Positions 34,315 to 42,835 of a DNA stretch of 64,000 nucleotides are shown piece by piece. The notes under the pieces were generated by a model that saw only the letters and a program-made list of their open reading frames with translations, did no database searches and was not told where the DNA came from. The translations under genes were made by a program, and so were the position numbers. This DNA comes from Inquilinus sp052113205. GTDB taxonomy: Bacteria; Pseudomonadota; Alphaproteobacteria; DSM-16000; Inquilinaceae. The number at the start of each line of letters is the position of its first letter. The stretch's first letter is position 1. The stretch is taken from NCBI RefSeq assembly GCF_052113205.1, contig NZ_JBFRCU010000006.1, forward strand, positions 1-64,000, given 5' to 3'.

Positions 34315-34950
34315 ATGGTCCGCTTCGCCCCTCTTACCGCGACATGGCTACTCTCCGCCCTTGTGGCCGTGGCGCCCGCCTCAGGCTGGGCGCAGGACAC
34401 CACGAAGGACGACTGGCCCTGCGTCCAGGTGCTGCAGCCGGAGCTGTCGATCGGCGCGATGTGGCCGGGCGACGACCCCACGGCCAACGGCCCGTCCTGG
34501 CGCGACGATTCGGTGGTGGCGGCGGTGGTCGTGCGGGTGGCGCCGCGCCGCGTCACGGTCGACGAGGCGACGGCCGAGATCCGCCGCTTCGCCGCCGGCT
34601 ATGAGGGCGACCGCAAGACGGCGCTGAGCGAGCTGTTCGCCGGGCTGTTCGAGAGCATCAACGGCGAGCGCGCCACCATCATCCGCGGCATCCGCCGCTT
34701 CAACGCCCGCCAAGCGGCGCTGGCGCAGCGGATCGAGGACACGACCCAGACGCTGGACGGCGTCGACTCGACCTCGACCGACATGGCGGTGGTGCAGAAA
34801 CGGCAGCAGCTGGAGACCCAGCTGGGCTGGGACCAGCGCGTCTTCGACGAGCGGGAACGCCTGCTGCCGGCGATCTGCGACCAGCCCTTCATCCTGGAAC
34901 GCCGCCTGTTCTCGTTGTCGCGGACGATCCAGGAGGAGATCGGGAAGTAG
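34315..34950 (+). CDS. Exported protein of unknown function in the lut-like operon
   Basis: A 211-residue protein with signal peptide (about 1-26, GWA-Q). The mature part is helical and charged, likely coiled coil (EIRRFAAGYEGDRKTALSELFAGLFESIN...ARQAALAQRIEDTTQTL, QKRQQLETQLGWDQRVFDERERLL). Two Cys (PCVQV, PAICDQPF) flank the helical part. AAGGAGG precedes the ATG and it lies 12 bases behind the permease gene, so it is almost certainly part of the same operon. No family name can be given with confidence. Confidence 0.75.
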   Translation: MVRFAPLTATWLLSALVAVAPASGWAQDTTKDDWPCVQVLQPELSIGAMWPGDDPTANGPSWRDDSVVAAVVVRVAPRRVTVDEATAEIRRFAAGYEGDRKTALSELFAGLFESINGERATIIRGIRRFNARQAALAQRIEDTTQTLDGVDSTSTDMAVVQKRQQLETQLGWDQRVFDERERLLPAICDQPFILERRLFSLSRTIQEEIGK

Positions 34951-34956
34951 GCCCCT

Positions 34957-35031
34957 GTTGGGTTCGCTGACGCGAACCCAACCTACCCAAATCGACGTGC
35001 CGTAGGTTGGGTTCGCGTTGGCGAACCCAAC
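34957..35031. repeat. GTTGGGTTCGC palindromic repeat
   Basis: Two hairpins, GTTGGGTTCGC...GCGAACCCAAC twice, joined by TACCCAAATCGACGTGCCGTAG. The same motif occurs at 52648-52726. The end of the cbbY frame lies inside this element. Confidence 0.85.
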
Positions 35032-35777
35032 ATCCCGCCGCTCTCCGCCACCCACCGCTCCAGCGCCTCGACCGTCACCCAGCCTTCGCCGGAACCGGCG
35101 CCGCCCAGGTGCCGATAGGGCGCGTCCGGCTCACCTAAATCGGACAGCACCGCCAGCGCATGGCGCAGGTCGTCGTCGCCGGTGTACAGGCCCGGCGTCG
35201 CCAGCACCGGCAGGCCGGCGCGGCGGGCGGACAGCACGCCGTTGCGCGAATCCTCGATCGTGATGCAGCCGGCCGGGTCCAGCGCCATCGCCTCCAGCAC
35301 CGCCTGGTACACGTCCGGCGCCGGCTTCTTGCACGGCACCGCGTCGCCCGCGACCATCACCTCGAACAGCGCCGGCCCTTCCGGCCCCAGCGCCGCCGCC
35401 AGCAGCGCCGCGACATTGGCCGGAGTCGTGGTGGTGGCGATCGCCAGGCGCACGCCCTGGTCCCGCGCCTCGGCCAGCAGCCGGGCGACGCCGGGGCGCA
35501 GGGCCACGGCGCCTGCGGCCACCAGCGCGGTGTAGCGCTCGGTCTTGGCCCGGTGCAGCGCCGGCACGTCGCAATGGGGCGGGTCGGCCAGCCCGGCCAG
35601 GAACCGCCCGATCCGCTCCTTGCCGCCGGTCACGGCCAGCAGCTCGCGATACAGCTCCCGATCCCAGTGCCAGGGCAGGCCGGCGGCGCGGAAGGCGGCG
35701 TTGAAGGATCGGCGGTGCACCTCCTCGGTCTCGGCGAGGGTGCCGTCGACATCGAACAGGATCGCCTGGAGCGCCAC
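34983..35777 (-). CDS. cbbY: HAD-superfamily hydrolase CbbY
   Basis: A 264-residue HAD phosphatase of the CbbY type. Motif I is ILFDVDGTLAETE (residues 6-18), motif II lies in LAIATTTTPANV, and motifs III/IV in CKKPAPDVY and TIEDSRNGV. In red-type RuBisCO operons CbbY removes the inhibitor xylulose-1,5-bisphosphate. The GTG at 35777 lies 2 bases after the gph stop at 35780. The last dozen codons run into the GTTGGGTTCGC repeat (SPTRTQPTARRFG), so the native C-terminus has probably been replaced. Confidence 0.88.
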   Translation of the reverse strand: MALQAILFDVDGTLAETEEVHRRSFNAAFRAAGLPWHWDRELYRELLAVTGGKERIGRFLAGLADPPHCDVPALHRAKTERYTALVAAGAVALRPGVARLLAEARDQGVRLAIATTTTPANVAALLAAALGPEGPALFEVMVAGDAVPCKKPAPDVYQAVLEAMALDPAGCITIEDSRNGVLSARRAGLPVLATPGLYTGDDDLRHALAVLSDLGEPDAPYRHLGGAGSGEGWVTVEALERWVAESGGMLGSPTRTQPTARRFG

Positions 35778-35779
35778 GG

Positions 35780-36463
35780 CTACCCGGCCTCGACGAGGCC
35801 GAGCATCTCCGGCAGCGCGGCGTAATCGGCGAGGATTCCGTCCGGCTCCAGCATGGCGACGTCGCCGTATCCGAACGGCACCGCCAGCACCCGCACCCCG
35901 GCCGCCCGGGCCGTGGTGATGTCGACATGGTGGTCGCCGACATAGACCGTATCCTCCGGCGTGGCGCCGAGCTCCGCGATGCAGGCCAGCAGCGGCGCCG
36001 GGTCGGGCTTCATGCCGTGGCCGCTGTCGCCGCCGACCAGCGCCCCGACATGCGGCGCGAAGCCCAGCGCCCGCAGCACCGCCCGCGCGGTCCAGGCCGC
36101 CTTGTTGGTGCAGATCCCGATCGGGATGCCGGCGGCGGCCAGCGCCGCCACCGTCTCGACCGCGCCGGGATAGGCCGTGCTGTGCGCCGCCGGCGCGGCG
36201 GCGTAGCGGTCGAGGAAGCGCCGGGTCATCCACGCCGCCTCGGTCGCATCGCAGCGCCGCAGCCGCAGCGCCCCGCGCAGCAGCCCGGGCGCGCCATGGC
36301 CCATCAGGCCGCGAACCTCGTCCTCCGACAGCGGGTGGATCCCGGCCTCGCGCAGCACCCCGGCCAGGGCGGCGGCGACATCGGCGACGCTGTCGACCAG
36401 GGTGCCGTCCAGGTCGAACACGACGGCGTGGGGAAGGCGAGCGCGGGAAAGGGCCGGGCTCAT
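35780..36463 (-). CDS. gph: Phosphoglycolate phosphatase (CbbZ/Gph)
   Basis: A 227-residue HAD hydrolase that dephosphorylates 2-phosphoglycolate made by RuBisCO oxygenation. DxDGT motif at VVFDLDGTLVDSV (13-25), Thr/Lys motifs in GICTNKAAWT and KPDPAPLLACI, and acid pair in VYVGDHHVDITTA. It directly precedes cbbY in the Calvin-cycle cluster. The gene start is 31 bases before the lipase stop upstream. Confidence 0.9.
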   Translation of the reverse strand: MSPALSRARLPHAVVFDLDGTLVDSVADVAAALAGVLREAGIHPLSEDEVRGLMGHGAPGLLRGALRLRRCDATEAAWMTRRFLDRYAAAPAAHSTAYPGAVETVAALAAAGIPIGICTNKAAWTARAVLRALGFAPHVGALVGGDSGHGMKPDPAPLLACIAELGATPEDTVYVGDHHVDITTARAAGVRVLAVPFGYGDVAMLEPDGILADYAALPEMLGLVEAG

Positions 36464-36494
36464 GGCCGGCCCTCCCCGCGGGCGGGCGCGGACC

Positions 36495-37757
36495 CTAGAG
36501 GGTGAAGGTGAACTTGTCGCCCGAACCGGCCGCCGAGGTGCCGAACATGTTGGTCACCCGGATGTCGACCGTGCCGAAGCCGAGGGGCGACACGGCGGTG
36601 ATGCTGGTCCCGCCGGAGGCCACGGTCTGCGACGCCGCCGCGAAGCCGCCGAAATCCACCACGCAGTCGGAGGTGAAGGTCGAGCCTGACAGCGGCAGGA
36701 TCGTCACCGAGGTGCCCCAGTTGCCGCTGGTCGGGCTGACCGAGGCGACGGCGGGGACGGCGGGCGCCGGGAGCTGGGCGTCCGGCAGCCCCAGCAGCCG
36801 CAGATAAGTGTCGCTCCAATGCTGGTACCCGACCTGCTCCAGGAACTGCTGCACCGGTTTGTCTGGGGGGGCGGTATAGCTTTTCAGGACCTGCAGCGAC
36901 TCCGTGTTCAGCGGCGGTTGCCGGGCCGGCTGGACATAGGTGTTGCCGCTGGTCCAGAGCGCCACCGTGGTGATCAGGATGCCCACTTCGTTCAGCGGCT
37001 CGGCAGTCGGCCCGGGCCACGGCGAGCTGGTCGGATAGAAGGGAGCGGTCTCGTAGTCCCAGGGGAGCGATGCCAGCGTCGCCCAGGCGTTCGGCACCAG
37101 GTCGTATTTGTTGTAGATGCAGACGGCATTCGGGAACTGCTTGTCGAACCAGGCGGCGAAGGCGGCGTCGCCTGCCGTCGGGGCGGCGAAGGTGTAGGGC
37201 AGGACGTTGCTGATCGACAGCGCGGGCCGCAGCTGCTGCAGGAACAGCGCGACCGTGGTTGCCATCGCCCCGCCCAGGCTGTGGCCGACGACGTAGAGCG
37301 TGTGGGGCTTCAGCTTCGCCAGCTGCGTCAGCAGGCCGGCATGCGCGGTGATTTCCGTGAACGCCTCCATCGCGCCCTTGGAAATTTTGGGCAGCGGCCC
37401 CCACGGTATGCCGCCGAAGGGGAAGTCCTGCATCTGCCCGACCTGCAGGTCCTCCAGCTGGTCGATCAGGTCGTCCATCACGGTGCCGCGCAGCACCAGC
37501 GCGTAGACCGAGCCGTTGCCGTCGTTCGGCCCCTGCGCGATATAGGCCAGGTTGGCGCCGTCCTTGGTCAGCCCGACCCAGCTCAGGCTCCATTGGCCCT
37601 GTGTGGCCAAGCTGGTCTCGGCCAGCTGGGCGGCGATGCCCTGGCTGATGCGAGCGATCTGCTGGTCGTGGGACTCCCCCGAAGGCCGCGGATCGGCCCC
37701 GTCCGAGGCCAGCGCCGCCAGGGTCATCATGATCTGAGTGGTGGAATAGTCCGACAT
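36495..37757 (-). CDS. Class 3 lipase with C-terminal IPT/TIG domain
   Basis: A 420-residue protein. The lipase_3 fold covers about 30-330; the nucleophile elbow is GHSLGGAMA, with VVLRGTVMDDLIDQ-type strand and YTFAAPTAGD, then a YNKYDLVPN loop likely to carry the Asp. The last 85 residues form an IPT/TIG immunoglobulin-like domain (VASVSPTSGNWGTSVTI...FTFTL). No signal peptide is seen. The Met at 37757 follows AAGGA. It sits between rpe and gph in the cbb cluster, an unusual place for a lipase, and has its own moderately AT-rich promoter region (37758-37928). Confidence 0.85.
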   Translation of the reverse strand: MSDYSTTQIMMTLAALASDGADPRPSGESHDQQIARISQGIAAQLAETSLATQGQWSLSWVGLTKDGANLAYIAQGPNDGNGSVYALVLRGTVMDDLIDQLEDLQVGQMQDFPFGGIPWGPLPKISKGAMEAFTEITAHAGLLTQLAKLKPHTLYVVGHSLGGAMATTVALFLQQLRPALSISNVLPYTFAAPTAGDAAFAAWFDKQFPNAVCIYNKYDLVPNAWATLASLPWDYETAPFYPTSSPWPGPTAEPLNEVGILITTVALWTSGNTYVQPARQPPLNTESLQVLKSYTAPPDKPVQQFLEQVGYQHWSDTYLRLLGLPDAQLPAPAVPAVASVSPTSGNWGTSVTILPLSGSTFTSDCVVDFGGFAAASQTVASGGTSITAVSPLGFGTVDIRVTNMFGTSAAGSGDKFTFTL

Positions 37758-37928
37758 CGCGACAATCCTTTTGTTCAAATGCGCCAACAAAAAAGGAAAA
37801 ATACTTCTGAATTCCAAGATGAGTCTGGGCGAGTACTGGCGCGGATACCGCCGACGCCAGTAGGAAACAACTCTCAAAAAAATGCAACCGCGTTGTCGTG
37901 ACGGTCGGGCGGCGAGGGATGGACGCGG

Positions 37929-38585
37929 TCATCGGGCGCCCTCCCGGATGGCGGCGATGTTCGCCTCATAGGCCGCCGGGCCGCCACGGAACACGGCCGA
38001 GCCCGCGACCAGCGTGTCCGCCCCGGCCGCGGCCACCACCGCGGCCGTCTCCGGCGTCACCCCGCCATCGACCTCCAGGCGGATCGGCCGGTCGCCGATC
38101 ATGGCGCGGATCCGGCGGATCTTCCCGGCCATCGCCGGGATGAAGGCTTGGCCGCCGAAGCCGGGATTGACCGTCATCACCAGGATCAGGTCCAGCCGCT
38201 CCAGCACATGCGCCACCGCCTCCGCCGGCGTCGCCGGGCACAGCGCCACGCCGGCCTGCTTGCCGAGCGACCGGATGTGCTGCAGCGACCGGTCGAGATG
38301 CGGCCCGGCCTCGGCATGCACGGTGATGACGTCGGCGCCGGCCTTGGCGAAGGCGTCGAGATACGGGTCGGCCGGGGCGATCATCAGATGCACGTCGAAC
38401 ACCCGGTCGCTGTGCGGCCGCAGCGCCTTCACCACATCCGGCCCGATCGTCAGGTTGGGCACGAAATGCCCGTCCATCACATCGATATGGATCCAGTCGG
38501 CGCCGGCCGCCACGATGGCACGCACCTCCTCGCCCAGCCGGGCGAAGTCGGCGGACAGGATCGACGGGGCGATGACGGTCTTCAC
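37929..38585 (-). CDS. rpe: Ribulose-phosphate 3-epimerase
   Basis: A 218-residue TIM barrel that interconverts ribulose-5-phosphate and xylulose-5-phosphate, part of RuBP regeneration. Family motifs: IAPSILSADFARLG at the start, HIDVMDGHFVPNLT with metal-binding His and Asp, VDVHLMI-like segment (FDVHLMI), MTVNPGFGGQ, and EVDGGV. GTG at 38585 overlaps the cbbX stop at 38582. Confidence 0.95.
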   Translation of the reverse strand: MKTVIAPSILSADFARLGEEVRAIVAAGADWIHIDVMDGHFVPNLTIGPDVVKALRPHSDRVFDVHLMIAPADPYLDAFAKAGADVITVHAEAGPHLDRSLQHIRSLGKQAGVALCPATPAEAVAHVLERLDLILVMTVNPGFGGQAFIPAMAGKIRRIRAMIGDRPIRLEVDGGVTPETAAVVAAAGADTLVAGSAVFRGGPAAYEANIAAIREGAR

Positions 38586-39508
38586 AGCTTGGCCTCCATG
38601 TCCGGCGGCTCGGCCGAGAACACGCGGCTGGCCCGGATGTCGGCCTCGGCCAGGGTGACGAAATCCTCGACCGTCAGCTCGGGCGGCATCTCGCGCACCA
38701 GCCGGTTGGCCTGGCGCAGCCGGGCGCGGTCCAGCGCGTTGCGGATCGACCGACCATTGGCGAAATGCGGCAGCCGGATGCGGCGGGCGACATAGTCGCG
38801 GAACGCGGCCAGCGCCTCCGGGCTGAAGCGGTAGTTCTGCCGCGCCAGCATGCCCTCGCCGATCGTGATCAGCTCTTCTTCGGCGAAGTCCGGGAACTCG
38901 ACATGATGGGCGATGCGCGAGCGGAAGCCGGGGTTGCTGCTGAAGAATTTCTCCATCCGGTCGCCATAGCCGGCGACGATCACCACCAGATCCTCGCGCT
39001 GGTTCTCCATCACCTGCAGCAGGATCTCGATCGCCTCCTGGCCGTAGTCGCGCTCGTTCTCCGGCCGGTACAGGTAATAGGCCTCGTCGATGAACAGCAC
39101 GCCGCCCATCGCCCGCTTCAGGATCTCCTTGGTCTTCGGCGCGGTGTGGCCGATGTACTGGCCGACCAGGTCGTCGCGGGTGACCGAGACCAGGTGCCCG
39201 CGCCGGNCATAGCCGAGCCGGTGCAGGATGTCGGCCATCCGCATGGCCACGGTGGTCTTGCCGGTGCCGGGGTTGCCGGTGAAGCTCATATGCAGGGTCG
39301 GCGCCTCGGCACCGAGGCCGAGCCGGCGGCGGATGCGCTCGACCAGCAGCAGGGCGGCGATCTCGCGGATCCGGGTCTTCACCGGGACGAGGCCGACCAG
39401 GTCCCGGTCCAGCGCCTCGAACACCTCGTCGATCCGGGTCTCGGCGAATTCCTGGGCGAGGTCGATGCGGGTATCGGCCGGCGGCAGGGCCAGGGCGGCT
39501 TCGGTCAT
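38582..39508 (-). CDS. cbbX: RuBisCO activase CbbX (AAA+)
   Basis: A 308-residue AAA+ protein. Walker A GNPGTGKTT (78-86), Walker B VLFIDEAYYL (about 136-145), and the pore-loop region YIGHTAPK. CbbX hexamers remodel inhibited red-type RuBisCO and are activated by RuBP. The N at 39207 makes one residue after LGY undefined (a GNC codon). It follows cbbS after a repeat-containing gap of 155 bases and overlaps rpe. Confidence 0.95.
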   Translation of the reverse strand: MTEAALALPPADTRIDLAQEFAETRIDEVFEALDRDLVGLVPVKTRIREIAALLLVERIRRRLGLGAEAPTLHMSFTGNPGTGKTTVAMRMADILHRLGYXRRGHLVSVTRDDLVGQYIGHTAPKTKEILKRAMGGVLFIDEAYYLYRPENERDYGQEAIEILLQVMENQREDLVVIVAGYGDRMEKFFSSNPGFRSRIAHHVEFPDFAEEELITIGEGMLARQNYRFSPEALAAFRDYVARRIRLPHFANGRSIRNALDRARLRQANRLVREMPPELTVEDFVTLAEADIRASRVFSAEPPDMEAKL

Positions 39509-39557
39509 GGCGGGCCTCTTGGGGTTTCTTGAAGTCGCTGACCCGCATTCCCCCTTC

Positions 39558-39636
39558 TGTCATTGCCGGGCTTGACCCGGCAATCCAGTGGGCGTCGACA
39601 GCCTCTGGATGCCCGGGTCAAGCCCGGGCATGACAG
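39558..39636. repeat. Palindromic intergenic repeat (TGTCATTGCCGGG type)
   Basis: Arms TGTCATTGCCGGGCTTGACC and GGTCAAGCCCGGGCATGACA around CCAGTGG...CCTCTGG. It separates cbbS from cbbX and could set the ratio of structural to activase transcript. Confidence 0.85.
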
Positions 39637-39663
39637 AAAGAGACAGCGGGAAAAGGAGCGGGC

Positions 39664-40065
39664 CTAGCTGGCAGCCGACGGCAGCAGCCTTGTCGTATAC
39701 CGGATGCTCCGGCCCTCCACCTCCTGGCGCTCGAGGTGGTAGCGCGCCTCCTCCGTCGGGCGGTTCACCAGGAAGGAGATCCGCAGCGACTCCCATCCCG
39801 GCGTGGCGTCGAAGCCGGAGATGCGGATGTAGCGGTCGCCATAGGCCTTGCGGCACGAGTTCAGCTCGATCATCACCGCGGCGGCGTCGCGGATGTCGAA
39901 CATCGGCAGGTCCCACATCTCCCAATAGGTGTTGCGGGGGTGCGGGTCGTCGGTGAACTCGATGTTCACCGCCCAGCCATTGTCGATGCAGTACTGCACC
40001 TGGTCGGTGATCTGCCGGTCGGTCAGGTCGGGCAGGAACGAGAAGCATCCCTGGGTGATGCGCAT
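39664..40065 (-). CDS. cbbS: RuBisCO small subunit (red type)
   Basis: A 133-residue form I small subunit. The start MRITQGCFSFLPDLTDRQITDQVQYC is typical of the red (form IC) type, as are PRNTYWEMWDLPMFD and the long C-terminal tail after residue 110 that forms the central hairpins in these enzymes. It lies 13 bases after cbbL. Confidence 0.96.
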   Translation of the reverse strand: MRITQGCFSFLPDLTDRQITDQVQYCIDNGWAVNIEFTDDPHPRNTYWEMWDLPMFDIRDAAAVMIELNSCRKAYGDRYIRISGFDATPGWESLRISFLVNRPTEEARYHLERQEVEGRSIRYTTRLLPSAAS

Positions 40066-40078
40066 GGTGGCGGCCTCC

Positions 40079-41560
40079 TCAGCTGGCGGCGGTGACGGCC
40101 GGGACGAAGTCCGGCGTGTCGGTCGAGGCGTAGTCGAAGGTGACGTCCTTCCAGACGTCCAGGGCCTGGCGCAGCGGCTGGCAGTGCCGGGCGGCGTCGA
40201 CCAGGATCTGCGGCCCCTCCACCTTGGTGTCGCGGCCCTCGTTGCGGGCCAGGATCATGGCCTCCAGCGCGACCCGGTTGGCCTGGGCGCCGGCCTGGAT
40301 GCCCATCGGGTGGCCGATGGTGCCGCCGCCGAACTGCAGCACCGTGTCCTCGCCCAGATAGTCCAGCAGCTGGTGCATCTGCCCGGCATGGATGCCGCCG
40401 GACGCCACCGGCATCACCTTGCGCAGGGACGCCCAGTCCTGGTCGAAGAACACGCCGTTCTCCAGCGTCGCCGGCACATGGTCCTCGCGCAGGATGTCGT
40501 AGAAGCCTCGCGTCGTGTTCGGGTCGCCCTCCAGCTTGCCGACCACGGTGCCGGCATGGATGTGGTCGACCCCGGCGAGGCGCATCCACTTGGCGATCAC
40601 CCGGAACGACACGCCATGCGACTTCTGCCGCGTGTAGGTGCCGTGGCCGGCGCGGTGCAGGTGCAGGATCATGTCGTTGCGCCGCGCCCATTTCGACATC
40701 GACTGGATCGCGGTGTAGCCGATCACCAGGTCGATCATGACGATGACGCTGCCGAGCGACTTGGCGAACTCCGCCCGCTCGTACATGTCCTCCATGGTCC
40801 CGGCGGTGACGTTGAGATAGGTGCCCTTGACCTCGCCGGTCAGCGCCTGGGCCCGGTTGACCGCCTCCATGCAGTACAGGAACCGGTCGCGCCAATGCAT
40901 GAAGGGCTGCGAGTTGATGTTCTCGTCATCCTTGGTGAAGTCGAGCCCGCCCTTCAGCGCCTCATACACCACCCGGCCGTAGTTGCGGCCCGACAGGCCC
41001 AGCTTCGGCTTCACCGTGGCGCCCAGCAGCGGCCGGCCGAACTTGTCCAGCCGCTCGCGCTCGACCACGATCCCGGTCGGCGGCCCGTCGAAGGTCTTCA
41101 CATAGGCGACCGGCAGCCGCATGTCCTCCAGCCGCAGCGCCTTCAAGGGCTTGAAGCCGAAGACGTTGCCGATGATCGACGCGGTCAGGTTGGCGATCGA
41201 CCCCGGCTCGAACAGGTCCAGGTCATAGGCGATATAGGCGAAGTACTGGCCCGGCTGGTTCGGCACCGGGTCGACCCGATAGGCCTTGGCCCGGTACTTC
41301 TCGCAGGCGGTCAGCCGGTCGGTCCAGACCACGGTCCAGGTGGCGGTCGAGCTCTCGCCCGCCACCGCCGCCGCCGCCTCGATCGGGTCGACATTGTCCT
41401 GCGGCGTGATCCGGAACAGCGCCAGGACGTCGGTGTCCTTCGGCTGGTAGTCGGGCTCCCAATAGCCCATCTTCCGGTATTCCATCACCCCGGCCTTGTA
41501 GCGGTCCTTGCCGGTGACGGTGCCGCTCTTGGTGTCGAGTGTCGTGACATTCGTGCTCAT
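40079..41560 (-). CDS. cbbL: RuBisCO large subunit (form IC, red type)
   Basis: A 493-residue large subunit, the CO2-fixing enzyme of the Calvin cycle. Active-site residues are seen: Lys184 and Lys186 (TVKPKLGLS), carbamylated Lys210 (GGLDFTKDDE), and the phosphate-binding loops (GTVVGKLEGD with loop-6 Lys, FGGGTIGHP). The ATG at 41560 has GAGGAG upstream. The N-terminal extension and sequence style place it in form IC. Confidence 0.97.
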   Translation of the reverse strand: MSTNVTTLDTKSGTVTGKDRYKAGVMEYRKMGYWEPDYQPKDTDVLALFRITPQDNVDPIEAAAAVAGESSTATWTVVWTDRLTACEKYRAKAYRVDPVPNQPGQYFAYIAYDLDLFEPGSIANLTASIIGNVFGFKPLKALRLEDMRLPVAYVKTFDGPPTGIVVERERLDKFGRPLLGATVKPKLGLSGRNYGRVVYEALKGGLDFTKDDENINSQPFMHWRDRFLYCMEAVNRAQALTGEVKGTYLNVTAGTMEDMYERAEFAKSLGSVIVMIDLVIGYTAIQSMSKWARRNDMILHLHRAGHGTYTRQKSHGVSFRVIAKWMRLAGVDHIHAGTVVGKLEGDPNTTRGFYDILREDHVPATLENGVFFDQDWASLRKVMPVASGGIHAGQMHQLLDYLGEDTVLQFGGGTIGHPMGIQAGAQANRVALEAMILARNEGRDTKVEGPQILVDAARHCQPLRQALDVWKDVTFDYASTDTPDFVPAVTAAS

Positions 41561-41577
41561 GGCGCTCTCCTCTGTGC

Positions 41578-42657
41578 TCAGGCTGCGGCGCCGACCGCGA
41601 TGCGCGGGTCCAGCGCACCGGACCGGTAGCGCTTGGCCATCTCGGGCAGGGGCAGGGGGGTGATCTTCGAGGCCTGGCCGGCCGTGCCGAACTGCTCGTA
41701 GCGCTCGCGGCACAGCGCCTCCAGCGCCGCCATCGACGGCTGCAGGAACTTGCGCGGATCGAACTCGCCGCGCTTCTCCACCGCGACGCGGCGGATCTCG
41801 GCGGCCATGGCCAGGCGGCAATCGGTGTCGATATTGACCTTGCGCACGCCGTGGCGGATGCCGCGCTGGATCTCCTCGACCGGCACGCCCCAGGTCTTCG
41901 GCATCTCGCCGCCGAAGCGGTTGAACTGCTCCTGCAGCGCCTCGGGGACGGAGGACGAGCCGTGCATCACCAGGTGGATCTCGGGCAGCCGCTGATGGAT
42001 CGCCTGGACCACATGCATGGCCAGGATCTCGCCATCCGGCCGGCGCGAGAACTTGTACGCGCCGTGCGAAGTGCCCATGGCGATGGCCAGGGCGTCGACC
42101 CGGGTCTCGCGGACGAAGGCCACCGCCTGGTCCGGGTCGGTCAGCAGCTGGTCGTGGCCCAGCGCCCCTTCCGCGCCATGCCCATCCTCGGCCTCGCCCT
42201 GCCCGGTCTCCAGGCTGCCGAGCACGCCGAGCTCGCCCTCCACCGAGACGCCGACGGCATGCGCCGTGGCCGCCACCCGGCGGGTGATCCCGACATTGTA
42301 GTCGTAGCTGGCCGGGGTCTTGGCGTCGGCCTCCAGCGACCCGTCCATCATCACGCTGGTGAAGCCGTGCTGGATGGCGGACAGGCAGGTGCCGTCGTCA
42401 TTGCCATGGTCCTGGTGCAGGCAGATCGGGATGGCGGGATGCATCGCCTCCGCCGCCTCCACCATCTTCGCCAGCATCAGGTCGCCGGCATAGGACCGGG
42501 CGCCGCGGCTGGCCTGCAGGATCACCGGCGCGTCGGCCTTCTGCGCCGCTGCCATGATCGCCAGGATCTGCTCCATGTTGTTGATGTTGAAGGCGGGCAC
42601 GCCGTAGCCATGCTCGGCGGCGTGGTCCAGAAGCTGTCGCAGNGTGATGCGGGCCAT
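41578..42657 (-). CDS. cbbA: Class II fructose-bisphosphate aldolase (Calvin type)
   Basis: A 359-residue zinc-dependent aldolase that joins dihydroxyacetone phosphate with glyceraldehyde-3-phosphate (and with erythrose-4-phosphate). Zinc/active-site motifs: ICLHQDHGND, GELGVLG, MGTSHGAYKF and VMHGSSSVP. Met start MARIT; the N at 42643 is in ACN and silent (Thr). It lies between prk and cbbL in the operon. Confidence 0.95.
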   Translation of the reverse strand: MARIXLRQLLDHAAEHGYGVPAFNINNMEQILAIMAAAQKADAPVILQASRGARSYAGDLMLAKMVEAAEAMHPAIPICLHQDHGNDDGTCLSAIQHGFTSVMMDGSLEADAKTPASYDYNVGITRRVAATAHAVGVSVEGELGVLGSLETGQGEAEDGHGAEGALGHDQLLTDPDQAVAFVRETRVDALAIAMGTSHGAYKFSRRPDGEILAMHVVQAIHQRLPEIHLVMHGSSSVPEALQEQFNRFGGEMPKTWGVPVEEIQRGIRHGVRKVNIDTDCRLAMAAEIRRVAVEKRGEFDPRKFLQPSMAALEALCRERYEQFGTAGQASKITPLPLPEMAKRYRSGALDPRIAVGAAA

Positions 42658-42707
42658 CGGGGTCCTCCTAGGGACGGTCGGGGCAGGGCTCGGTTTCCGG
42701 GCTTTCA

Positions 42708-42809
42708 CCGTCATTGCGACCCCGGCCTTGAGCCGGGGGAAGCAATCCATCGGGCAGCAAGAGCGGAGGCATGGATTGCTTCGTCGGCTTCGCCTCCTCG
42801 CAATGACGG
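42708..42809. repeat. Palindromic intergenic repeat (CCGTCATTGCGACC type)
   Basis: Arms CCGTCATTGCGACCCCGG and TCGCAATGACGG with the mixed left/right inner arms seen at 9757. Located between prk and the aldolase gene of the cbb operon. Confidence 0.85.
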
Positions 42810-42835
42810 TGGAGAAGAGGGGGGAGGGTATCGGG

